A stretch of DNA of 64,000 nt, from assembly GCA_963842795.1 (NCBI GenBank), contig CAWJHV010000040.1, positions 124,001-188,000 on the forward strand, read 5' to 3'. Position numbers and translations under genes: made by a program. The DNA comes from WHSW01 sp963842795 (GTDB lineage Bacteria; Actinomycetota; Thermoleophilia; Solirubrobacterales; 70-9). Below are positions 19,447-28,724 of the stretch, one piece after another; within the stretch, counting starts at the first letter, position 1; each line of letters opens with the position of its first letter. The notes beneath the pieces were generated by a model. The model ran no database searches. It saw only the letters and a program-made list of their open reading frames with translations, and was not told the DNA's origin.

Positions 19447-20630
19447 TCAGCCGCGCGCCGCGGCCTGGCGCACGATCGCCACCGCCGCGTCGACCTCGGC
19501 CTCGTCGATCACCAGCGGCGGCAGCAGGCGCAGCATGCGCTCGCCCGGCACGTTGATCACCAGGCCGAGCTCGAGCGCCGGATGTCGCGAGCCGCTGCCG
19601 CGTCGACGCCGTCGGCTAGCGTGACCCCGACCATCAGCCCGCGGCCGCGGACCTCCTCGACGCCGTCGAGCGCCTCCAGCCCGCTCCGCAGCCGCTCGCC
19701 CAGCGCGACGACGCTCGCCAGCAGCGCCGGGTCGTCGATCACGTCGAGCGCCGCCAGCGCCGCCGCCGCCGTGATCGGCGCGCCGGCGAAGGTCGAGCCG
19801 TGGTCGCCGCGGGTGAGCACCTCCGCGAGCTCCGGGCTCGTCACGACGGCTCCCACCGGCAACCCGCCGCCGAGCGCCTTCGCCGCGGTCAGCACGTCGG
19901 GATCCACCGGGAGCTGCTCGTAGGCCCAGAGCGTCCCCGTCCTCCCCATCCCGCACTGGACCTCGTCGAAGACGAGTGCCGCGCCGACGTCGTCGCACGC
20001 CTCGCGCGCGGCGACCAGGACCTCGTCGGCGATCGGGAAGATGCCCGCCTCGCCCTGGATCGGCTCGATCATCACCGCCGCCGTGCGCTCGCCGACGGCG
20101 GCCTGCATCGCGTCCGGGTCGTCGCGGGGCACGGCCACGAACCCCCGCGGCAGGGGACCGAAGAGATCGTCGCGGGCGAGCCGCGGGGTCGCCGCCAGCG
20201 CGCCCAGGGTGCGGCCGTGAAAGGCGCCGTCGAGGGTGACGATCTCGGGCTCGGAGATGCCGCGCTCGTGGGCACGCTTGCGGACCAGCTTGATCGCGCA
20301 CTCGCTCGCCTCGGCGCCGGAGTTGCAGAGAAAGACGCGGCCGCCGAGGCTCGAATCGGCGAGCCGCTCGCTCAGCCGCATCGCGGGCTCGGAGTAGTAC
20401 AGGTTCGAGCTCCCGGCGAAGCTCGCGGCCTGCTCGGAGATCGCCGCGACGATCCGCGGGTGGCAGTGGCCGGCGTTGTGGACCGAGAGCCCGGCGAAGA
20501 AGTCGAGGTACTGCCGCCCCTCGGAGTCGGTGAGCCGCGCGCCCTCCCCGCGCACGAACTCGACCGGCGCGCGGGCGTAGGTGTCCATCGCGTAGCGGCC
20601 CTCGAGGGCCTTCAGCTCCTCGACGCTCAC
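19447..20630 (-). CDS. argD: Acetylornithine aminotransferase
   Basis: This PLP enzyme converts N-acetylglutamate 5-semialdehyde to N-acetylornithine. The GTG at 20630 overlaps the argB stop and gives MSVEELKALEGRYAMDTYAR. Markers are YLDFFAGLSVHNAGHCHP, FLCNSGAEASECAIKL, FHGRTLGALAATP, IEPIQGEAG, LVFDEVQCGMGRTG, the PLP-lysine segment LTAAKALGGGLPVGA and HGSTFAGAP. A frameshift near 19570 separates the last 45 residues (LGLVINVPGERMLRLLPPL), so the true protein is about 394 residues. It is the last gene of the arg run. No argF follows, unlike many actinobacteria, where argF and argR come next. Confidence 0.93.
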
Positions 20631-21466
20631 GGGGTCACCATGGTCCCGATGCCGGCGTCGGTGAACAGCTCGAGCAGCAGCGAGTGCGGGCGGCGGCCGT
20701 CGATGATGTGGGCCGAGCCGACCCCGCCGCGGACGGCCTCGACGCAGGCGCCCAGCTTCGGGCGCATGCCGCCGGCGACCGAGCCGAGCGCGGCCTCGAC
20801 CTCGCCCACCGTGACCCTCGAGTTGAGCGAGGACTCGTCGTCGGCATCGGCGAGCCAGCCGGCGACGTCGGTGAGGAAGATCGCCTTGGACGCGCCGAGC
20901 GCGGCCGCGACCTTGCCCGCCGCCGTGTCGGCGTTGACGTTGTAGGAGCGGCCCTCGCGGTCGACCCCGGCCGAGGCGATCACCGGGATGTAGTCGGCGG
21001 CGATGTGGTTGAGGACGTTGACGTCGACGCGCTCGATCTCGCCTACGAAGCCGACCTCCTCGGCGCGCGCGTGGGGCTGAATCTCGAACAGCGCCCCGTC
21101 CTCGCCCGAGAGCCCGACCGCCGGCTGGCCGTGGCGGTTGAGGCGCATGACGATGTCGGCGTTGACCTTGCCGAGCAGCACCATCTTCGCGACCTCGACC
21201 GTCTCGGCGTCGGAGACGCGCATGCCCTCGACGAACCTCACCTCCATCCCGAGCCGCTCCATGTAGCGGGTGATGTCGGGCCCGCCGCCGTGGACGATCA
21301 CCGGCTTCAGGCCGACGTACTTGAGCAGCACCACGTCGGTGGCGAAGTGGTCGCGCAGCGCCTCCTCGGTCATCGCCGCGCCGCCGTACTTGATCACCAT
21401 CGTGCGCCCGTGGAAGTCGCGGATGTAGGGCAGCGCCTCGAGGAGGGTCTCGACCGACGCCGTCAT
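20627..21466 (-). CDS. argB: Acetylglutamate kinase
   Basis: ArgB phosphorylates N-acetylglutamate, the second step of arginine synthesis. The sequence has IKYGGAAM, the glycine-rich IVHGGGPDI, RFVEGMRVSDAETVEVAKMVL, YNVNADTAAGKVA and GGMRPKLGA, in the standard order over about 280 residues. The start is placed at ATG 21466 (MTASVETLLEALPYIRDF). An ATG three codons upstream is also open. The C-terminal GGVGSAHIIDGR and LLELFTDAGIGTM are those of the arginine-sensitive type, which suggests feedback control by arginine, although an N-terminal helix for that purpose is short here. It overlaps argD by four bases. Confidence 0.96.
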   Translation of the reverse strand: MTASVETLLEALPYIRDFHGRTMVIKYGGAAMTEEALRDHFATDVVLLKYVGLKPVIVHGGGPDITRYMERLGMEVRFVEGMRVSDAETVEVAKMVLLGKVNADIVMRLNRHGQPAVGLSGEDGALFEIQPHARAEEVGFVGEIERVDVNVLNHIAADYIPVIASAGVDREGRSYNVNADTAAGKVAAALGASKAIFLTDVAGWLADADDESSLNSRVTVGEVEAALGSVAGGMRPKLGACVEAVRGGVGSAHIIDGRRPHSLLLELFTDAGIGTMVTP

Positions 21467-21508
21467 GAGGTACACCCGGCACGCCCGGAGGCGGGAGCAG
21501 CATCAGAT

Positions 21509-21529
21509 GTCCGCGGCGTAGCCGCGGAC
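21509..21529. other. Perfect hairpin between argJ and argB
   Basis: A 9-bp perfect inverted repeat (GTCCGCGGC, 3-base loop, GCCGCGGAC) lies in the roughly 100-base gap between argJ and argB. This is the only sizeable gap in an otherwise overlapping operon. No T tract follows on the minus strand, so a rho-independent terminator is unlikely. It could be an mRNA-stability or processing element. Confidence 0.6.
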
Positions 21530-21569
21530 CAGGGATTCGATGCGGGAGCGGAGGACGTGGCCGGCATAT

Positions 21570-22772
21570 CTATGTCGTGTACTCCGCGTTGATGCGCACG
21601 TACTCGTGCGTGAGGTCGGAGAAGTACACGTGCGCGGAGGCTTCGCCGCGGCCCAGCCTGACCTCGATCTCCGCTTCCGCGTCGTCGCCGGCCAGCGCTT
21701 CGGCGTCGATCGACTCCGGGCCGAGCTCCGCGAGCTGCTCGCCGGCGAGCGCCATCCCCGCCGCCTGGGCGATCCGGCCCCAGTTCGGGTCCCGGCCGTA
21801 GAGGGCCGTCTTCACCAGCGGCGAGTTGGCGATCGCCCGCGCGACTCGCTCGGCTTCGCCCTCGTCGGCGGCCCCGCGCGCCTCGATCCGGCCGACCCGG
21901 GTCGCTCCCTCGCCGTCGGCGACGATCTCGAGCGCAAGCTGGAGCAGGACCGCGTCCAGGAGCCCCTCGGGCAGCGGCACGCCGGCCTCGCCGGTCGCCT
22001 GCAGCAGGACGGTGTCGTTGGTCGACATCTGGCCGTCGACCGTGATCCGCTCGAACGAGCGCTCGGTGGCGGCGCGCAGCTCAGCGTCGGGGTCGGCGAG
22101 CGCGGCGTCGGTCTGGACGAAGCAGAGCATGGTGGCGAAGCCCGGCTGCATCATCCCGGCGCCCTTGGCCTGGGCCGAGACCGTCGCGCCGCCCGCGCGC
22201 ACCGTGCATGCCTTCGGGCCGCGGTCGGTGGTCATGATCGCCTCCGCGAACGCGGCCCCTCCGGCCGCCGACAGGCCCGCGGCCAGCTCCTCGATCCCGC
22301 CGAGCACGTCGTCGATCGCCAGCGGCACCCCGATCACGCCCGTCTCGGCGACCGCGACGGCGCTCGGCTCGGCGTCGACCGCGCGCGCGGCGGCGTCCCG
22401 CATCGCGAGCGCGTCGCGGATGCCCCGCTCCCCTGTCGCCGCGTTCGCGTTCCCTGAGTTGACGACCGCGGCGCGGATCGCGCCCGCGTCGCAATGGTCG
22501 CGGCAGACGCGCACCGGAGCGGCGGCGGCGGCGTTGCGCGTCAAGAGCAGCGCCGAGTCCACCGCCGGCGCGTCGCAGGCGAGCAGCGCGAGGTCGGTCT
22601 CCCCCCCGCCCTTGAGCCCGCAGGCGACCGCACCGGCCCGGAATCCCGGAGCCAGGGTCGCCGGATCGAGCTCCTCGACGCCGGGCGGGGGCTCGACCCA
22701 GCGCGAGGCGAAGGAACTCACAGCAGGCGCCTCAACAGCGGCGCGGCTCGGCTTCGCTTCGCTCCGCCTCAC
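21570..22772 (-). CDS. argJ: Bifunctional glutamate N-acetyltransferase / amino-acid N-acetyltransferase
   Basis: ArgJ moves the acetyl group from N-acetylornithine to glutamate, and in the bifunctional form also uses acetyl-CoA. The sequence has PGFRAGAVACGLK, VVNSGNANAATGERG, GVIGVPLAID, then KGAGMMQPGFATMLCF. The Thr of the ATML motif is the autocleavage site and nucleophile that splits the chain into alpha and beta subunits. Later GQMSTNDTVLL and YGRDPNWGRI appear, ending HEYVRINAEYTT. At 400 residues it has normal length. The GTG at 22772 overlaps the argC stop; a GTG nearer to the SSFASRWVEPPPG segment is an alternative start. Having argJ, the organism likely recycles acetyl groups and may lack argE. 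Confidence 0.95.
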   Translation of the reverse strand: MRRSEAKPSRAAVEAPAVSSFASRWVEPPPGVEELDPATLAPGFRAGAVACGLKGGGETDLALLACDAPAVDSALLLTRNAAAAAPVRVCRDHCDAGAIRAAVVNSGNANAATGERGIRDALAMRDAAARAVDAEPSAVAVAETGVIGVPLAIDDVLGGIEELAAGLSAAGGAAFAEAIMTTDRGPKACTVRAGGATVSAQAKGAGMMQPGFATMLCFVQTDAALADPDAELRAATERSFERITVDGQMSTNDTVLLQATGEAGVPLPEGLLDAVLLQLALEIVADGEGATRVGRIEARGAADEGEAERVARAIANSPLVKTALYGRDPNWGRIAQAAGMALAGEQLAELGPESIDAEALAGDDAEAEIEVRLGRGEASAHVYFSDLTHEYVRINAEYTT

Positions 22773-23767
22773 AGAAGCCCCTCTGCCTCGTCGAAGCCGA
22801 GCATCAGGTTGAGGTTCTGGATCGCCTGCCCGGCCGCCCCCTTCCAGAGGTTGTCGATCGCCGCGAAGACGACCGCGCGCCGCTCGTCGAGCGAGACGGC
22901 GCAGACCCGGCAGACGTTCGTGTCGCGCACCTCCCGCACCCCGGGCGGGCCGTCGACGACCTCGACGAAGGGCTCCTCGGCGTAGCGCTCGGAGTACAGC
23001 TCCGCGATCCCGTCGAGCGGCTCGGCGAGCTCGACGTAGCAGCTGGCGAGCAGGCCCTGGTCGATCGGCAGCAGGTGCGGGATGAACGTGACCGGCACGT
23101 CGGCTCCAAGGCGCCGGAGCTCCTGCTCGATCTCGGGCAGGTGGCGGTGGCCCTCGGCTCCGTAGGGGACCACGTTCTCGGTCAGGTTGGGGAGCGCGAG
23201 CCTCTCCCCCGCCCCCCGCCCCGCGCCCGAGGCGCCCGACTTGGCGTCGACGGTCACCGAGGCGATCACGCCGCGCTCGGCGAGCGGCGCCAGCGCGAGC
23301 AGCGCGGCGGTCGGGTAGCAGCCGGGGTTGGCGACCAGCTCGGCCCCGCGGATCCGCTCACGGCCGAGCTCGGTGAGCCCGTAGACCGCGTTGTCGAGCA
23401 GCTCCGGCTCACCGTGGGGCGCGTACCAGCGCTCGTAGATCGCGGCGTCGACGAGCCGGAAGTCCGCGGACAGGTCGACCACCTGGATCCCGAGCCCGCG
23501 CATCTCGGCGACCACCGCAGCCGCGGCGCCGTGCGGGTAGGCGACGAGGGCGGCGTCGCCCTCCTCGAGCAGCTGGAGGTCGAGCTCGGTGAGCTCGATC
23601 GGCACCCGGTAGCGCGGGTAGAGGCGGTCGAGGCGCTCGCCCGCCTCGCTGCGCGAGGTCGCGGCGACCAGCTCCAGGCGCGGGTGGCGCCAGCAGAGCT
23701 CCGCGGCGAGCGCTCCGGCGTAGCCCGAGGCGCCGGCGACGATCACCCGGGTCGCCTCGTCAGCCAC
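22769..23767 (-). CDS. argC: N-acetyl-gamma-glutamyl-phosphate reductase
   Basis: ArgC reduces N-acetylglutamyl phosphate to the semialdehyde with NADPH. The Rossmann start is VIVAGASGYAGALAAELCWRHP, and the catalytic Cys is in ELVANPGCYPTAALLAL. VDAKSGASGAGRG, a conserved HRHLPEIEQEL and the C-terminal DNLWKGAAGQAIQNLNLML are all present. Its 332 residues fit the family. The GTG start at 23767 lies inside the end of pheT (8-base overlap) and the stop overlaps argJ, so phenylalanyl-tRNA synthetase and arginine synthesis are translationally linked, as is usual in actinobacteria. Confidence 0.97.
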   Translation of the reverse strand: MADEATRVIVAGASGYAGALAAELCWRHPRLELVAATSRSEAGERLDRLYPRYRVPIELTELDLQLLEEGDAALVAYPHGAAAAVVAEMRGLGIQVVDLSADFRLVDAAIYERWYAPHGEPELLDNAVYGLTELGRERIRGAELVANPGCYPTAALLALAPLAERGVIASVTVDAKSGASGAGRGAGERLALPNLTENVVPYGAEGHRHLPEIEQELRRLGADVPVTFIPHLLPIDQGLLASCYVELAEPLDGIAELYSERYAEEPFVEVVDGPPGVREVRDTNVCRVCAVSLDERRAVVFAAIDNLWKGAAGQAIQNLNLMLGFDEAEGLL

Positions 23768-26225
23768 GGAGCGCCGCTCCGATCTCCGCCAGCGCCGCCG
23801 AGATCCGCTCGCGCACGGCCCCGACCTCGGCGTCCGTGAGGGTCCGCTCGGGATCGCGGAACTCGAGCCGCAGGGCGAGGCTCTTCTGCCCCGGCTCGAG
23901 CTGCTCGCCGCGGTAGAGGTCGAAGATCCCGATCGACCGCAGCAGCTCGCCGCCGGCCTCGGCGACGACCGCCCGGATCCGCGCCGCCTCGACCGCCTCG
24001 TCGACCACGACGGCGATGTCCTGTTCGACGGCCGGATAGGTGATCACGTCCTCGTACTGCTCGGCGCCGACGGGCGATGCGTCGACCAGCGGCGCCAGGT
24101 CGAGCTCGAAACCGGTCGCCGAGTCGAGGTCCCAGGCGCGGCAGACCAGCGGGTGGATCTCGCCGACCCAGCCGATCGCCGCGCCCTCGAGGAGCACCCG
24201 CCCGGCGAGGCCGGGGCTCAGGAACGGCTCCTGCGTGACCTCGACCTCGAGCGAGCAGCCGAGCCCGGCGGCGACGCCCTCGAGCACGCCCTTGAGCGCG
24301 TAGAAGTCGGGCGCGACCTCGTCGCCCCTCCACCCCGCGCCCGGGCGCGGTCCGCTCGCGAGGCAGGCGAGCCGCCAGGGCTCGAACGCGGGCGCCGCTC
24401 TCAGGCCGGGGAAGCTGCCGCCGAGCACGCCGTCTCCGAGCGGCTCGCCGTGGCGCAGGTAGACGCGTCCGGACTCGTACAGCGCCACGCTGCGGGCGCC
24501 GTGGGCGAGGTTGTAGCGAGCGACGTCGAGCAGCCCGCCGAGCAGCGTCGTGCGCAGCACCGAGTGGTCGCCGGAGAGCGGATTGGAGATCGCGATCGTC
24601 TGCGCGCGCGGGTCGTCGGGCGGGATCCGCAGCCGGCCGGCCTGCCCGGGATCGGTGAGGCTCAGGGTGACGATCCCGTCGAAGCCCAGGTCGCGCGTCA
24701 GGTCCTCGACCCGACGCCGCAGCCACTGCTCGAGGGTCAATCGGCCGCCCTCCGCGCTCGCCGGAGGAAGTCGCGGCGGCAGGTGCTCCGCGTAGCCGTG
24801 GATCCGCCCGACCTCCTCCACCAGGTCGATCTCGCGGGTGACGTCGTAGTGGCGGTGGTACGGCACGGTCGCCTCGAGGTCCGCGCCGTCCTCGGCAACC
24901 TCGAACTCGAGCCGGCGCAGGTACTCGACCTGGTGCTCGAATGAGATCGCGACCCCGAGCACGCGCTCGGCACGCCCGCCTCGCAGGCGCAGCCGGTGCG
25001 CCTCGGGGATCTCGCCCGCCGCGTCGATCGTCCCCGGGACCAGCCGCGCGCCGCAGAGCTCGACCAGCAGCCGCGCGGCGACCCGCTGGGCGCGCAGCGC
25101 CATCTCCGGATGAAGCTGCTTCTCGTTTCGGTTCGAGGCGTCCGAGCGCAGGCCGAGCTTGCGCGAGGTGCGCAGGATGTTGACCCCGTTCCAGGTCGCG
25201 ACCTCGAGCAGCACCCGGGTGGTCGAGTCGCTGACCTCGGAGACCAGGCCGCCCATGATCCCGGCGACACCGGTGGGCCCGTCGCGGTCGCAGACCAGGA
25301 CCGCGTCGGTGTCGAAGCGCCGTTCGACCGCGTCCAGGGTGGTCATCGTCTCGCCCTCGCGCGCCGCGCGGACGATGATCTCGCCCCCCGGGACCTTGTC
25401 GAGGTCGAAGGCGTGCAGGGGCTGGGCGGTCATCAGCATCACGTAGTTGGTGATGTCGACCACGTTGTTGATCGGTCGCATGCCTGCCGCCATCAGGCGC
25501 GCCTTCAGCCACGGCGGCGACGGCCCGATCTCGACCTCGGTGAAGACGCGGGCGCTGAACCGCGGGCAGAGATCCGGGACCTCGACGGTGACCGAGGCGT
25601 AGTCGTCGACCGCGCCCTCGCCGGTCGGCTCGGCGTCGCCGTCCCAGGGCGCCGGGGAGAGCTCCGCGCCGGTCACCGCGTGCAGCTCGCGGGCCACCCC
25701 GTAGACCCCGTAACAGTCGACCCGGTTCGAGGTCGGCTCGAGCTCGAGCACCGGCTCGGAGACCGCGAACACCGAGCTCAGAGCCTCGCCGGCCTTCGGG
25801 CCTGCGGCCAGCTCGAGAATGCCCTCGTGATCGTCGCCGAGCCCGAGCTCCCGCTCGGAGAGGATCATCCCGTTCGACTCGATCCCGCGCAGCTTCGCCT
25901 TCCCGAGCTCGGTCCCGTCCGGCATCACCGCCCCGGGCAGGGCCACCGCGACCGTCTGGCCGGCGGCGACATTCGGGGCCCCGCAGACGATCGTCCGCCT
26001 GCCGTCGCCGGTCTCCACCTCGCATACGCGCAGCCGGTCGGCGTTCGGGTGCTGCTCGGCGGAGACGACCTCGCCGACGAGGAAACCCTCGTCGGTCGGC
26101 GCCCCGACATGGGAGATGCGCTCCAGCTCGATGCTGTGCATCGCCAGCGTCTCACCGATCTCCTCGGCCGACAGCCCGGGGGCGCAGTACTCGCTCAGCC
26201 AGCTCAGCGGCACCTTCACAGGCAA
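23760..26225 (-). CDS. pheT: Phenylalanyl-tRNA synthetase beta subunit
   Basis: The beta subunit of the (alpha-beta)2 enzyme carries editing and tRNA-binding domains. It starts MPVKVPLSWLSEYC, followed by a tRNA-binding OB fold with HPNADRLRVCEVETG and GAPNVAAGQTVAVALPGAVMP. The B3/B4 editing region contains MRPINNVVDITNYVML and QPLHAFDLDK. The B5 domain and catalytic-like domain have DLVEEVGRIHGY and NPLSGDHSVLRTTLLGGLL, and a C-terminal ferredoxin-like anticodon-binding domain ends FRDPERTLTDAEV. The 821 residues match the family. A 48-base gap separates it from pheS, and it overlaps argC. Confidence 0.97.
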   Translation of the reverse strand: MPVKVPLSWLSEYCAPGLSAEEIGETLAMHSIELERISHVGAPTDEGFLVGEVVSAEQHPNADRLRVCEVETGDGRRTIVCGAPNVAAGQTVAVALPGAVMPDGTELGKAKLRGIESNGMILSERELGLGDDHEGILELAAGPKAGEALSSVFAVSEPVLELEPTSNRVDCYGVYGVARELHAVTGAELSPAPWDGDAEPTGEGAVDDYASVTVEVPDLCPRFSARVFTEVEIGPSPPWLKARLMAAGMRPINNVVDITNYVMLMTAQPLHAFDLDKVPGGEIIVRAAREGETMTTLDAVERRFDTDAVLVCDRDGPTGVAGIMGGLVSEVSDSTTRVLLEVATWNGVNILRTSRKLGLRSDASNRNEKQLHPEMALRAQRVAARLLVELCGARLVPGTIDAAGEIPEAHRLRLRGGRAERVLGVAISFEHQVEYLRRLEFEVAEDGADLEATVPYHRHYDVTREIDLVEEVGRIHGYAEHLPPRLPPASAEGGRLTLEQWLRRRVEDLTRDLGFDGIVTLSLTDPGQAGRLRIPPDDPRAQTIAISNPLSGDHSVLRTTLLGGLLDVARYNLAHGARSVALYESGRVYLRHGEPLGDGVLGGSFPGLRAAPAFEPWRLACLASGPRPGAGWRGDEVAPDFYALKGVLEGVAAGLGCSLEVEVTQEPFLSPGLAGRVLLEGAAIGWVGEIHPLVCRAWDLDSATGFELDLAPLVDASPVGAEQYEDVITYPAVEQDIAVVVDEAVEAARIRAVVAEAGGELLRSIGIFDLYRGEQLEPGQKSLALRLEFRDPERTLTDAEVGAVRERISAALAEIGAALRG

Positions 26226-26273
26226 TTGATCGCGCTTCGCCTCACACGACCCTCCTTTTTCGTGGCTCCGCGC

Positions 26274-27380
26274 TCAATGGAACTGCCTCAGCACGCGGAC
26301 GTCGTTCTCGAAGTACTTGCGCAGGTCGGGGACCGCGTGCTTGAGCTGTGCGACCCGCTCCACTCCCAGCCCGAACGCGAACCCCTGCACCCGCTCGGGG
26401 TCGTAGCCCATCTCGGTGACGAACCCGAACACGTTCGGATCGACCATCCCGGCGCCCAGGATCTCGATCCAACCCACGCCCTTGCACAACGGGTCGCGAG
26501 AGCCGTCGGCGAGCTTCCCCGTGCCCCCGCAGCGGAAGCAGGAGACGTCCACCTCCACGCTCGGCTCGGTGAAGGGGAAGAAGCCGGGCCGGAAGCGCGT
26601 CTCGCGCTCGGGCCCGAAGACGGCGCGGGCGCACGCGTCCAGGGTCCCCTTGAGGTCGGCGAGCGTGATCCGCTCGCCGATCGCCAACCCCTCGACCTGG
26701 TGGAAGACGGGGCTGTGGGTGGCGTCGAAGGGGTCGGAGCGGTAGCAGCGACCCGGGCAGACGATCTGGATCGGGGGACGCTGGCTCTCCATCGAGCGCA
26801 CCTGCATGGGCGAGGTGTGGGTGCGCAGCACGACGTCCTCGGGCCCGGGCGCCAATCCGTCGATCTGCAGATCGGGTGACAGCGTCTCCGGGTCGACGTA
26901 GAAGGTGTCCTGGGCCATGCGGGCCGGATGGCCCGGCGGGTGGTTGAGCGCGGTGAAGTTGTAGTAGTCGAGCTCGACCTCGGGCCCCTCCATCACCCGG
27001 TAGCCGAGGCCGACGAAGACGTCCTCGATCTCGCGCTGGGTGCGCACGAGCAGGTTCTGCGCGGCGCTCGGGACCGGCGGCGCGCCGGGCATGGTGACGT
27101 CGATCGCCCCCGCTGCCAGCGAGCTCTCGAGCTCGCTCGCCTCGAGGTCGGCCTCGCGGGCCTCGAGCTCGGCCTCGAGCGCCTTGCGGGCCTGGTTTGC
27201 GCCAGCGCCGACCGCCCCCCGCTCCGACGGCTCGAGGTCGGCGATTCCGCGCAGGATCGAGGTCAGCTCGGACTTGCGCCCGAGGTAGCGAACCCGCAGC
27301 GCCTCGAGCTCGCCGGTGTCGGCGGCGGCCGCGATCGCCGCTGAGGCCTCGCCGCGCAGGGTTTCGATCCGCTCGATCAT
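26274..27380 (-). CDS. pheS: Phenylalanyl-tRNA synthetase alpha subunit
   Basis: The catalytic alpha subunit. The start at 27380 (MIERIETLRGEASAA) gives the expected coiled-coil N-terminus with RVRYLGRKSELT. Class II motifs follow: GPEVELDYYNFTALNHPPGHPAR, LRTHTSPMQVRSME, PGRCYRSDPFDATHSPVFHQVEGL and a C-terminal GFAFGLGVERVAQLKH (motif 3). Four Cys are seen in VSCFRCGG and LCKGVGW. At 368 residues it is of normal length. The start overlaps the stop of the upstream rRNA methyltransferase gene by four bases. A longer upstream ORF exists but only extends into that gene. Confidence 0.97.
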   Translation of the reverse strand: MIERIETLRGEASAAIAAAADTGELEALRVRYLGRKSELTSILRGIADLEPSERGAVGAGANQARKALEAELEAREADLEASELESSLAAGAIDVTMPGAPPVPSAAQNLLVRTQREIEDVFVGLGYRVMEGPEVELDYYNFTALNHPPGHPARMAQDTFYVDPETLSPDLQIDGLAPGPEDVVLRTHTSPMQVRSMESQRPPIQIVCPGRCYRSDPFDATHSPVFHQVEGLAIGERITLADLKGTLDACARAVFGPERETRFRPGFFPFTEPSVEVDVSCFRCGGTGKLADGSRDPLCKGVGWIEILGAGMVDPNVFGFVTEMGYDPERVQGFAFGLGVERVAQLKHAVPDLRKYFENDVRVLRQFH

Positions 27381-28051
27381 GCGGCGGCCGACGATATCCG
27401 TCCGAGCGCGACCGCCGCCGTGGCCGCGACGTTCAGCGACTCGACTCCGTCGACGAGCGGGATCGTCCATAACCGCTCGCAGTCACGGGCGAGCTCGTCT
27501 GGCAAGCCCTCGCGCTCAGCGCCCAGCATCAACCCTCCGACCGGCTCGTCGTCCGGCGGCTCGCCACCGTGGGCGACCAGCCCGACCACCGGCGGGACCA
27601 GAGATGCGTGCGACCCGCCCATCGGCGGGCTGGTGAAGATGGACCCCATGCTCGCGCGGACGGCCTTGGGTGAGAACGGATCCGCGCACCCGGGCCCGCA
27701 GATCACCGGCGCCGCCGCCAGCGCGTGCGCCGTGCGAATGATCGCGCCGACGTTGCCGGGGTCGCCGACCCCGTGCAGGTACACGTAGAAGCCGTCGTCC
27801 CCGCCGAGAACGACCTGCGGGTACACGCCGATCGCCCGGGTTCCGGAGCCAAGGGTCGAGACGGCATCCAGCAGCTCCGGCTCGACGTCGATGCCGGCGC
27901 GCAGGACGAACTCCGCCTCCCGGCCCGCCGCCGCCGCGGCCGCGATCAGGTCCTCGCCCTCGGCGAGGAAGAGGCCCGTGCGCCGGCGATGCTTCGGCTC
28001 GGCGAGCTTGCGGACGAGCTTCAGCTTCTCGTTGTCCTTGCTGGTGATCAA
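27377..28051 (-). CDS. TrmH/SpoU-family RNA 2'-O-methyltransferase (TsnR-like)
   Basis: SPOUT enzymes methylate a ribose 2'-OH in rRNA or tRNA, using a SAM site in a deep trefoil knot. The N-terminal substrate-binding part reads NEKLKLVRKLAEPKHRRRTGLFLAEGEDL. The knot motifs are GDPGNVGAIIRTAHAL (motif 1), LMLGAEREGLPDEL (motif 2) and IPLVDGVESLNVAATAAVAL (motif 3). The 224 residues fit the short family form. Position between rplT and pheS matches the tsnR-like gene of mycobacteria. The start is 15 bases beyond the T tract of the rplT terminator, so some read-through or a weak promoter must feed the pheS-pheT-arg operon. Confidence 0.92.
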   Translation of the reverse strand: MITSKDNEKLKLVRKLAEPKHRRRTGLFLAEGEDLIAAAAAAGREAEFVLRAGIDVEPELLDAVSTLGSGTRAIGVYPQVVLGGDDGFYVYLHGVGDPGNVGAIIRTAHALAAAPVICGPGCADPFSPKAVRASMGSIFTSPPMGGSHASLVPPVVGLVAHGGEPPDDEPVGGLMLGAEREGLPDELARDCERLWTIPLVDGVESLNVAATAAVALGRISSAAA

Positions 28052-28066
28052 GTCATTCGCTCTCTG

Positions 28067-28097
28067 AAAACAAAACGGGCGCCCTCTTGGGCGCCCG
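28067..28097 (-). terminator. Rho-independent terminator after rplT
   Basis: On the minus strand, a 9-bp perfect stem (CGGGCGCCC, 4-base loop, GGGCGCCCG at 28076-28097) is followed by TTTTGTTTT (28067-28075). It lies 27 bases beyond the rplT stop and just ahead of the TrmH-family gene. It separates the infC-rpmI-rplT transcript from the phe/arg operon. Confidence 0.9.
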
Positions 28098-28123
28098 GTG
28101 AACCTTGCTCGGCGGTCTCGTGC

Positions 28124-28483
28124 TCAGGCCGCCGCGGCCTCCCGGGCTTGCTCGGCAAATCGGCGGAACGTCTCGGGATCGCGGACGGCGATGTCCGCGA
28201 GCATCTTGCGGTTGACCTCGACGCCCGCGACGTCGAGCCCGTGGATGAACTCGGAGTAGCTCATCCCCTCGCGGCGCGCGGCGGCGTTGATGCGGACGAT
28301 CCACAGCCGGCGCATGTCGCGCTTGCGCCGGCGGCGGTCGCGATAGGCGTAGTTGCCCGAGCGCATCACCTGCTCGTTGGCGAGGCGATAGCTCGAATGC
28401 TTGCGGCCCCAGTAGCCCTTCGCCTGGCGCAGGACCTTCTTCTTGCGCCGCTTGCGCGCGACGGCGTTCGTGGCGCGGCTCAC
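28124..28483 (-). CDS. rplT: 50S ribosomal protein bL20
   Basis: bL20 is needed early in 50S assembly and in some bacteria represses its own operon. It opens MSRATNAVARKRRKKKVLRQ and has GYWGRKHSSYRLANEQVMRS, YRDRRRRKRDMRRLWIVRIN and YSEFIHGLDVAGVEVNRKML, all typical. The 119 residues are normal. It overlaps the rpmI stop by four bases. Confidence 0.98.
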   Translation of the reverse strand: MSRATNAVARKRRKKKVLRQAKGYWGRKHSSYRLANEQVMRSGNYAYRDRRRRKRDMRRLWIVRINAAARREGMSYSEFIHGLDVAGVEVNRKMLADIAVRDPETFRRFAEQAREAAAA

Positions 28484-28680
28484 TTGCCGCCCCCGAGCAG
28501 CTTCCGGACCCGCTTCGCGTCGGCATCGGCGATCTCGACCGGCTTCGCCATCCGCCGCTTGCGCTTCGGCGACTTCTTCTCGAGGATGTGGCTCGAGTAC
28601 GCGCGCTTGCCGCGAAGCTTGCCCGTCGCGGTCTTGCGAAAGCGCTTCTTGGCGCCCGAATGGGTCTTCATCTTCGGCAT
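28480..28680 (-). CDS. rpmI: 50S ribosomal protein bL35
   Basis: bL35 is a small basic ribosomal protein of 66 residues. MPKMKTHSGAKKRFRKTATG and LRGKRAYSSHILEKKSPKRKRR are nearly diagnostic. It lies between infC and rplT in the conserved order. Confidence 0.98.
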   Translation of the reverse strand: MPKMKTHSGAKKRFRKTATGKLRGKRAYSSHILEKKSPKRKRRMAKPVEIADADAKRVRKLLGGGK

Positions 28681-28724
28681 CGGAGCCGACTATTGAAGCA
28701 GACCCAGGCGAGCGTGGCCGGCGC

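Noticed and set aside
19557..21503. Apparent ArgB-ArgD fusion frame of 648 codons
   Set aside because: The part over argB is an out-of-frame reading. argB itself is intact in another frame and overlaps argD by four bases.
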